From a virus, in IMG/VR virus record IMGVR_UViG_3300042293_000560, positions 1 through 29,395 of that record: a stretch of 29,395 bases of DNA. The stretch is one strand, 5' to 3'. This document shows positions 15,208 through 20,116 of this stretch, one piece after another (the stretch's first letter is position 1; each line of letters opens with the position of its first letter). The notes under the pieces are model-generated. The model was not told the DNA's origin. It ran no database searches and was given only the letters and a program-made list of their open reading frames with translations. The position numbers and the translations under genes are program-made.

Positions 15208-15227
15208 GGCGCCGTAGCCGCGGCGCC
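15208..15227 (+). promoter_or_regulatory. 5' leader hairpin, copy 2
   Basis: GGCGCCG (15208-15214), loop TAGCCG, CGGCGCC (15221-15227): a 7-bp stem just after the predicted start site. Bases 15209-15227 are identical to 10594-10612. Both copies are then followed by CCGGAGAC, which carries the ribosome site. Confidence 0.72.
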
Positions 15228-15248
15228 ACACTCACCACCGGAGACACC

Positions 15249-15389
15249 ATGTACGAGCTGTTAAACGATCCGATAATTCGCGCGGCATTGACGCGCGCTA
15301 CGTTATGGGCCTGCGCCATGATGCTCGGCGCCGCCGCGCTGTGGATGGCAGGCTATGCGGCCGTGACCGTCCTGAGGGCGCGCGCATGA
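15249..15389 (+). CDS. 46-residue membrane protein, first gene of early operon 2
   Basis: ATG 15249 has GGAG at 15240-15243, five bases upstream, behind P2 and its leader hairpin. The product has one membrane segment (about residues 19-42, LWACAMMLGAAALWMAGYAAVTV) and short basic ends. Being first behind a strong promoter suggests high early expression. Function unknown. Small early membrane proteins in phages often modify the host envelope or block superinfection, but that is only a possibility. The stop is overlapped by the exonuclease ATG. Confidence 0.72.
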   Translation: MYELLNDPIIRAALTRATLWACAMMLGAAALWMAGYAAVTVLRARA

Positions 15390-16084
15390 AGGCGCACGTG
15401 GTGCTCGACATCGAGACCGTCCCGCTGGCCGCGTCGCTGGCCGTCCCGTATCCGGCTGCCGACCGCAGCCCGCCGGCGACGTACAAAAGCGAGGAGGCCA
15501 TCACGCGCTGGCGTGAGTCGGACGAATCCGCCTGGCGCGCCGCGCGCGTGAAGGAATGCAGCCTGAACCCGCGATTGGGGCGCGTGGTCGTGGTGGGCAT
15601 GATTGACAGCGGGGTGCCGGATCACGCTGTAACCGCAGAGGCGCCGGCGGAATCCGACGAGGCCGACATGCTGCGCGACGCTTGGGCTGTGGTAGCCGGC
15701 TGCAAAGGGCACGTGGTAACGTGGAATGGCAGCTGGGATTTACGGTTCATGCTGGTGCGCTCAATGTTACTGGGAGTGGATGTGCCGATCGGCACGACCG
15801 TCGTGCGCGAGTGGTTCCGGCGGTACCAGACGGCGCCGCATTGCGACGTCAAAGCACTGCTCACCAACTGGGAGCCGCCCACTAAAGGCGAGGGGTTGGA
15901 CGAGTGGGCGCGCGCGTTTGGCGTAGAGGGCAAGACCGGCGGCATGAACGGCGCGGCGGTCTACCCCGCGTACGTGGCGGGCGATATTGTCGGCATTGCT
16001 TCATATTGTCTAGGTGACGTGGCAGCGACCAGCCGCATCTACCACGCGATCGGCCCGACCCTCGACCCGGAGTATGGACGATGA
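15386..16084 (+). CDS. DEDDy-type 3'-5' exonuclease (DnaQ-like fold)
   Basis: A 232-residue nuclease with the RNase H-like exonuclease core. Acidic residues are in the expected order: VLDIETVP gives D8 and E10 (Exo I), NGSWDLRF gives D118 (Exo II), and Y207-x3-D211 in YCLGD gives the Exo III tyrosine and aspartate. CDVKALL (D154) lies between. The class removes nucleotides from DNA 3' ends. The closest known group are predicted phage 3'-5' exonucleases related to the PolB proofreading domain, which work apart from a polymerase. With ERF it may serve recombination or host DNA breakdown. Start ATG 15386 overlaps the previous stop. Earlier in-frame starts to 15305 would overlap the membrane gene. 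Confidence 0.88.
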   Translation: MKAHVVLDIETVPLAASLAVPYPAADRSPPATYKSEEAITRWRESDESAWRAARVKECSLNPRLGRVVVVGMIDSGVPDHAVTAEAPAESDEADMLRDAWAVVAGCKGHVVTWNGSWDLRFMLVRSMLLGVDVPIGTTVVREWFRRYQTAPHCDVKALLTNWEPPTKGEGLDEWARAFGVEGKTGGMNGAAVYPAYVAGDIVGIASYCLGDVAATSRIYHAIGPTLDPEYGR

Positions 16085-16434
16085 GCCCTACCATGATGGA
16101 GGCGGAGGCCGCGCGAGACGCGGCCTGCGCACAGGCAGAAGCGCGGGTGCGGGCGTCGGCCGAATCATCGCGCGTGGTGGCAATGGTCACGCTTGACCTG
16201 CTGGCCCTGCTCGATCGCACCGGCCGGCGCGAGTTTACCGCCGATGACGTCGGCGCCATCCTCGACGGCCGCGGGGTGGCGGCCGATATGGATACGCGGA
16301 AGCGGCTGGTAAGCGTGCTGGTCAAGCGCGGCGCGCAGGACGGCCGATGGATGAAGGTCGGGTATGCACCAAGCGCGCGCCGGAAGTGTGCGCCGGTGGC
16401 GTTGTGGAAGCTGGCGCCGTCGGTGACGGCATGA
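16081..16434 (+). CDS. Winged-helix-like hypothetical protein
   Basis: A 117-residue protein. An N-terminal helix rich in alanine and arginine (residues 7-33) precedes a compact unit, residues about 45-112 (REFTADDVGAILDGRGVAADMDTRKRLVSVLVKRGA onward, ending in PVALWKL). That layout (helix pair with D-x-R, then a basic strand and closing V-x-W) resembles small phage winged-helix proteins of unknown role. The ATG overlaps the previous stop. DNA binding is suggested by the fold impression only. Confidence 0.72.
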   Translation: MSPTMMEAEAARDAACAQAEARVRASAESSRVVAMVTLDLLALLDRTGRREFTADDVGAILDGRGVAADMDTRKRLVSVLVKRGAQDGRWMKVGYAPSARRKCAPVALWKLAPSVTA

Positions 16435-16796
16435 GGACCGCGCGCGACATCCTGAGCGATCACCAGCTATTGACGCCGGAAGCGCTCACGGCCGAGCAGC
16501 TGGTCCGGCGCGTCTCGGCACTGGCCGAGTTTGCGGCATCGTACGACGCCAGCTATCAACTGCTGTCTGGCCGGTTGCAGCGGCAGGCCCGAAAGCTCAA
16601 AGCCGCCGAGGACACCGCCGCCGATTTGGCCATCGCGGCGGGGCAGCTGCGGGACGTGATGCGCCATCATGCCGCCGCGGTCGGGGCGCTGGTGGCATGG
16701 CACGGGGCGCGCGGGACGCCCAAAGAGCAAGCCGCTGCGGATATGCTGCTCGCCGCACTGGCCGCGTTCCGTGAGCCGTCGGCGGGGCTGGACTGA
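16431..16796 (+). CDS. Hypothetical helical protein
   Basis: A 121-residue, all-helical protein starting at ATG 16431 (overlap with the previous stop). It has a coiled-coil-like stretch (about 47-78) and alanine-rich helices. No motif. The stop TGA is two bases before the ATG of the VRR-NUC gene. The upstream frame to 16347 would overlap the previous gene for 88 bases and is rejected. Function unknown. Confidence 0.7.
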   Translation: MRTARDILSDHQLLTPEALTAEQLVRRVSALAEFAASYDASYQLLSGRLQRQARKLKAAEDTAADLAIAAGQLRDVMRHHAAAVGALVAWHGARGTPKEQAAADMLLAALAAFREPSAGLD

Positions 16797-16798
16797 TA

Positions 16799-17164
16799 AT
16801 GCAGCACCTCGAATCGGACGAACAACGGCTGTTCGTGGCGCGCTATCGGCTGGACGCCAAGACCCGCAAATATCCGGCTTGCGCGATCCCGAACGGCGGC
16901 CGGCGTGGCGCTCGGGAGGCGGTCCGGCTTAAGGCGGAAGGCGTCACGGCCGGGGCGCCAGACTGGATGCTGTTCGCGCCGGCGTTTGAGTGGGTTGGGC
17001 TGGCGCTTGAGTTCAAAAGCCCGACCGGCAAAGGCCGGCTAACGGCCGCGCAATCGGCATTTCACGACGCCCTGCGGGCGCAGCGTTGGCAGGTGCACGT
17101 TGTCACCTCCGCGCGCGACGCCTGGGCGATCGTCACGACCTATCTACAGGGGGCAACATGGTAA
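16799..17164 (+). CDS. VRR-NUC family nuclease (resolvase-like)
   Basis: A 121-residue stand-alone VRR-NUC domain, a PD-(D/E)XK nuclease type related to Holliday-junction and flap endonucleases. The family pattern is clear: AIPNGGRR (29-36), GAPDWML (52-58) with D55, ALEFKSPTGKG (69-79) with E71 and K73, and Q85 in the following helix. Length matches the small phage versions. It likely cuts branched or structured DNA during recombination or before packaging. With the ERF protein and the exonuclease it completes a recombination set. It overlaps the next start by seven bases. Confidence 0.9.
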   Translation: MQHLESDEQRLFVARYRLDAKTRKYPACAIPNGGRRGAREAVRLKAEGVTAGAPDWMLFAPAFEWVGLALEFKSPTGKGRLTAAQSAFHDALRAQRWQVHVVTSARDAWAIVTTYLQGATW

Positions 17165-17505
17165 CAGATGGAGCAATCGGGGTAGTAGCAGCCGCCAAGC
17201 TGATCGGCGTGACGCGGGCGCGGGTGTATCAGCGCATTAACGGCACGACCGGCGCCGAGGAAAACATGCGGCCACAGACCCGCTTGGCGTCGGTGCAGGA
17301 CGTGCGGATCTCGCGCACGACGGGCAAAGCGCAGAGCATCACGCTAATCCCAATAGCCGCCGCGATGCAGTGGCGCACCGAGCGCATTGCGGCCGGACTG
17401 CCGGTGGGGCCGATGCTCGATGACGTGGCGCCGGTGGTCCACGCGCCGGCAGCCGAGCCCGGACCGGACGGCGCGGTCGGGATTCCGTCTATGAGGGCAT
17501 ACTAA
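17158..17505 (+). CDS. MerR-like helix-turn-helix protein
   Basis: A 115-residue protein. Residues 10-27 (VAAAKLIGVTRARVYQRI) form a helix-turn-helix of MerR/excisionase type. Beyond it come a basic strand region and a C-terminal Pro/Ala-rich tail. Start ATG 17158 has AGGGGG upstream and overlaps the VRR-NUC stop by seven bases. It may bind phage DNA as a regulator or as an accessory factor for terminase (small terminases also often begin with such a fold). The C-terminal tail is disordered. Either role is inference. Confidence 0.75.
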   Translation: MVTDGAIGVVAAAKLIGVTRARVYQRINGTTGAEENMRPQTRLASVQDVRISRTTGKAQSITLIPIAAAMQWRTERIAAGLPVGPMLDDVAPVVHAPAAEPGPDGAVGIPSMRAY

Positions 17506-17708
17506 TGTGGCATCATACGCCGATGATGCGCACGGAGACCCTGAGCGCACAGACGCACGGCAAGCGCATTACAACGCACGTGTACTGGGATCACCTGCGC
17601 GACGTGCTGTTCGCGCGCGCGCAAGCGTCGCACCTTGGCGAAGCGGTCGGGGTGTCCGACTCGACGGCGGCCGCGGCAGGCTGGCGCGCGTCTGGAGATG
17701 TGCACTAA
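17505..17708 (+). CDS. Hypothetical small protein
   Basis: A 67-residue protein, ATG 17505 overlapping the previous stop (TAATG). In-frame ATG 17523 is a possible alternative start. The sequence has histidines near the start and a helix (VYWDHLRDVLFARAQASHLG). No family is recognised. The stop overlaps the next ATG (TAATG again). It sits in the chain of overlapping genes leading to the terminase. Confidence 0.6.
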   Translation: MWHHTPMMRTETLSAQTHGKRITTHVYWDHLRDVLFARAQASHLGEAVGVSDSTAAAAGWRASGDVH

Positions 17709-17875
17709 TGCCGACACCGGTCCCGGCGCCTAGACAAACTAGGGGCGCCTACGTGCAAGCATGTATGACCGATCCCGCGATGAAGGCGGAGTACCCAGAC
17801 GAGCCCGCGCGGTTTGTCGTGTGCCTTGCGGTGGCGGTTGCGGCGATCCAGCCGCAGGCAACGGAGCATTCATGA
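17708..17875 (+). CDS. Small phage protein of the C-x-D-x-x-M-EYP type
   Basis: A 55-residue protein, ATG 17708 (TAATG with the previous stop). The line YVQACMTDPAMKAEYPDEPARFVVC (residues 15-39, two cysteines at 19 and 39) follows the familiar pattern of small phage proteins with a C-x-x-D...EYPD...QR-AVC motif that lie near portal or terminase genes, and fits that here. No function is known to me. It contains the inverted repeat at 17725-17749. The stop is overlapped by the next ATG. Confidence 0.7.
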   Translation: MPTPVPAPRQTRGAYVQACMTDPAMKAEYPDEPARFVVCLAVAVAAIQPQATEHS

Positions 17876-18201
17876 TGACCAAGAAATCAGCCACAAAACA
17901 GCCGAACCCGATCAAGGGGAACACGCCGTGGCCGAAAGGCCAAAGCGGCAACCCAAAAGGGCGGCCGCCGAAACTGCCGGGGCTGGACCTGCTGCTCGCG
18001 TCGGTGATGGGCGAGGAGGAAAACGGCGTATCCGCGGCGGAGACTGTGCTCCGGGCGATGCTTGCCAAGGCCGCAGGCGGAGACGTCCGAGCGGCTGAGG
18101 TGCTGCTCGATCGCGCCTACGGCAAGGCGGCGCAGACGCTGGACGTGACGTCAGCCGGGCAAGCGATCACACCGCCGATCATCTGGAGCGATGGTAAATG
18201 A
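17872..18201 (+). CDS. Small terminase subunit candidate (DUF5681-type)
   Basis: A 109-residue protein with the N-terminal signature TPWPKGQSGNPKGRPPK (residues 18-34), which defines the DUF5681 domain, followed by a helical part (36-95) of a size fit for a small terminase. It lies two genes before the large terminase and the intervening gene is a methyltransferase. Small terminases bind the packaging site and regulate the large subunit. The motif plus place supports the call, but DUF5681 also occurs elsewhere, so TerS is likely rather than sure. ATG 17872 overlaps the previous stop. Another ATG follows directly. Confidence 0.75.
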   Translation: MMTKKSATKQPNPIKGNTPWPKGQSGNPKGRPPKLPGLDLLLASVMGEEENGVSAAETVLRAMLAKAAGGDVRAAEVLLDRAYGKAAQTLDVTSAGQAITPPIIWSDGK

Positions 18202-18812
18202 AGTATTACGAACGGTGGTGGCAGGACAACATTGGCACGCGCGGCGCCGAGTTTGCCGGATGGCTGGCCGATAGCGACCCGTCAAGCCGCGCGGCGGTCG
18301 GTGACCTCGTAGACACGCTACGTGGCACGGTCGACGTGCTGGAGTGCGGGCCGGGGACGTACATGGATCACCGGCAGCTGTGGGAATGCCGGCCGGATGT
18401 GATCTATCACGCGCTGGACGTCACGCCGGCTATCGTGGAACGGGGCCGCGCGATGGGGCTAGAGGACGTGCGCCTCGGGTCGGTCGAGGAGATCCCGCAC
18501 AAGGCGGATTCTATAGATGTCGTGTACTGCCGGCACGTGCTCGAGCACTTGCCGAACTACCGGACGGCGCTGGTCGAGATGCACCGCGTGGCGCGAAAGT
18601 ACGCCGTGGCCGTGTTCTGGCGGCTGGACATTGAGGCCGATCGGGATCTGATCCTTTGGAATACCGTAGCCGATGTGCCGGACACGTTCCACAACATGTA
18701 CTCAATGCCCGTCATCTCGGCGTGGCTCGCGTCGCTGCACATCGCGCACCGATGGCAACCGGCCGACAAAGACTGGCTGCTGATCTTGGATGCCGGCCGC
18801 ACGCCAGGATAA
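18198..18812 (+). CDS. SAM-dependent methyltransferase (class I) between the terminase genes
   Basis: A 204-residue Rossmann-type methyltransferase of the Methyltransf_11 kind. Motif I is VLECGPG (47-53), the acidic end of strand 2 is D74 in HALDVT, and the motif around strand 4 is DVVYCRHVLEHLPNY (107-121). There is no (N/D)PPY motif, so N6-adenine or N4-cytosine DNA methylation is not supported. No cytosine-C5 PC motif is visible. The family mostly methylates small molecules, sugars, lipids or proteins. ATG 18198 overlaps the small terminase candidate stop, and the gene overlaps the large terminase start by 23 bases. Its insertion between packaging genes is odd. See findings. Confidence 0.88.
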   Translation: MKYYERWWQDNIGTRGAEFAGWLADSDPSSRAAVGDLVDTLRGTVDVLECGPGTYMDHRQLWECRPDVIYHALDVTPAIVERGRAMGLEDVRLGSVEEIPHKADSIDVVYCRHVLEHLPNYRTALVEMHRVARKYAVAVFWRLDIEADRDLILWNTVADVPDTFHNMYSMPVISAWLASLHIAHRWQPADKDWLLILDAGRTPG

Positions 18813-20043
18813 CGCGGAGCCGGTCATCCTGCTGGCGCCGTACCGGCCGCTGTTTGACCCGGCGCCGGCGTGGCGCTACGCATTTTTGACCGGCGGCCGC
18901 GGCTCTGGCAAGTCGTGGCACCTAAGTATCTGCCTGCTCAACCTGACGTATTCGCCCGACCACGTGATTCTTTTTACGCGCTGGACGATGGAAAGCGCGG
19001 GCGCCTCAATCATCCCTGAGTTTGTGGATAAGATCGAGCGGCTTGGGAAACGTGATGATTTTGCGGTGACCAAAAACGAGATCGTCAACAAGCTGACCGG
19101 CAGCCGCATTCTGTTCCGCGGCATTAAAACGAGCAGCGGCAACCAGACCGCCAAGCTAAAGTCGATCCAAGGCGTGACGACGTGGGTGCTTGACGAGGCC
19201 GAGGAGCTGGTCGACCGGCGCACGTTTGACACGATCGACGACTCCATCCGCTCCCAGCTGCAACCAAACCGCGTCATTTTGTCGCTCAATCCGTCCAGTG
19301 TGGACCATTTCCTCCACGGGCTGTTTGTGACCGCGCGACGGGCGGACACGTTGTATATCCACACGACGTGGAAAGACAATGTGGACAACTTGTCCACATC
19401 GTTTGTGGAAAAGATTGAGCAGACGCGACGGGACAACCCGCCGCGATACGCGCATATCTACGGCGGCGAGTGGCGCCGAGAGGTGGCAGGGCTGCTGTGG
19501 ACGCGGGCCGAGATTGAGCGGGCGCGCATTGCGGCACGGCCGGACGATCTGGCGCGGGTGCTGGTGGCGATCGACCCGGCGATTACGGCGCATGAGTCCA
19601 GCGACGAAACCGGCATCGTGGTTGTGGGCGCCGATCGGCACCGGAAGGGCTATGTGCTGGACGATCTGAGCGGACGCTATACGCCGAACGAGTGGGCAAC
19701 GATCGCGCTGGACGCGGCGCGCCGGTGGAATGGATCTATTGTGGCGGAAACCAACCAGGGCGGCGATATGGTGACGGCCGTGATTCGATCGCTCGGTGAG
19801 CGGGGCCGCGGTGTGCGGATCATCGACGTGAAGGCAAGCCGGGGGAAGCTGGCGCGGGCTGAGCCGGTATATTCGCTGTACCAGGAAGGCCGAATCTTCC
19901 ATTGCGGGACGTTCCCGCTGCTTGAATCACAGATGGCCGGATTTAACCCAGAGTCGACCACGACGTCACCGGACCGCGTGGACGCGCTGGTTTGGGGGCT
20001 GTCTGCGCTGCTCTTGACGGGCGCGACCCCATTCGTTGTCTAG
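18790..20043 (+). CDS. terL: Terminase large subunit
   Basis: A 417-residue packaging motor. Walker A is GGRGSGKS (35-42) and Walker B is WVLDEAE (132-138) with D135 and E136. The C-terminal RNase H-like nuclease has D262 in VAIDPAI, ETNQGGD (320-326) and DRVDALVWG (396-404). The order and spacing fit the terminase_3 family. Start ATG 18790 overlaps the methyltransferase by 23 bases. The gene contains DnaA-box-like 9-mers at 19023-19031 and an inverted pair at 19380-19398. The next gene begins 73 bases later, in a short spacer that holds two more. Confidence 0.95.
   Translation: MPAARQDNAEPVILLAPYRPLFDPAPAWRYAFLTGGRGSGKSWHLSICLLNLTYSPDHVILFTRWTMESAGASIIPEFVDKIERLGKRDDFAVTKNEIVNKLTGSRILFRGIKTSSGNQTAKLKSIQGVTTWVLDEAEELVDRRTFDTIDDSIRSQLQPNRVILSLNPSSVDHFLHGLFVTARRADTLYIHTTWKDNVDNLSTSFVEKIEQTRRDNPPRYAHIYGGEWRREVAGLLWTRAEIERARIAARPDDLARVLVAIDPAITAHESSDETGIVVVGADRHRKGYVLDDLSGRYTPNEWATIALDAARRWNGSIVAETNQGGDMVTAVIRSLGERGRGVRIIDVKASRGKLARAEPVYSLYQEGRIFHCGTFPLLESQMAGFNPESTTTSPDRVDALVWGLSALLLTGATPFVV
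19380..19398. repeat. Perfect 19-base palindrome, two inverted DnaA-box-like 9-mers
   Basis: TGTGGACAA (19380-19388), C, TTGTCCACA (19390-19398). TTGTCCACA is a known DnaA-box form, typical in high-GC bacteria. It lies in the large terminase coding region. TGTGGAAAA follows a few bases later. Confidence 0.6.
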
Positions 20044-20069
20044 GGCGCTACCGCGCGCGGTTGTTGCTA

Positions 20070-20086
20070 TGTGGATATGTGGATAA
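20070..20086 (-). promoter_or_regulatory. Tandem DnaA-box-like 9-mers in the terL-portal spacer
   Basis: TGTGGATAT (20070-20078) and TGTGGATAA (20078-20086) overlap by one base. The second is the exact reverse complement of the consensus TTATCCACA. The only non-coding gap in the packaging module holds them. Confidence 0.5.
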
Positions 20087-20116
20087 CTTGCCATTGTGAA
20101 CGAATCCGGGAGCCCT

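Noticed and set aside
20096-20116. GTG 20096 as the portal start
   Set aside because: No ribosome site upstream. ATG 20117 has GGGAG at 20108-20112, though the four-base spacer is short, so some doubt remains.
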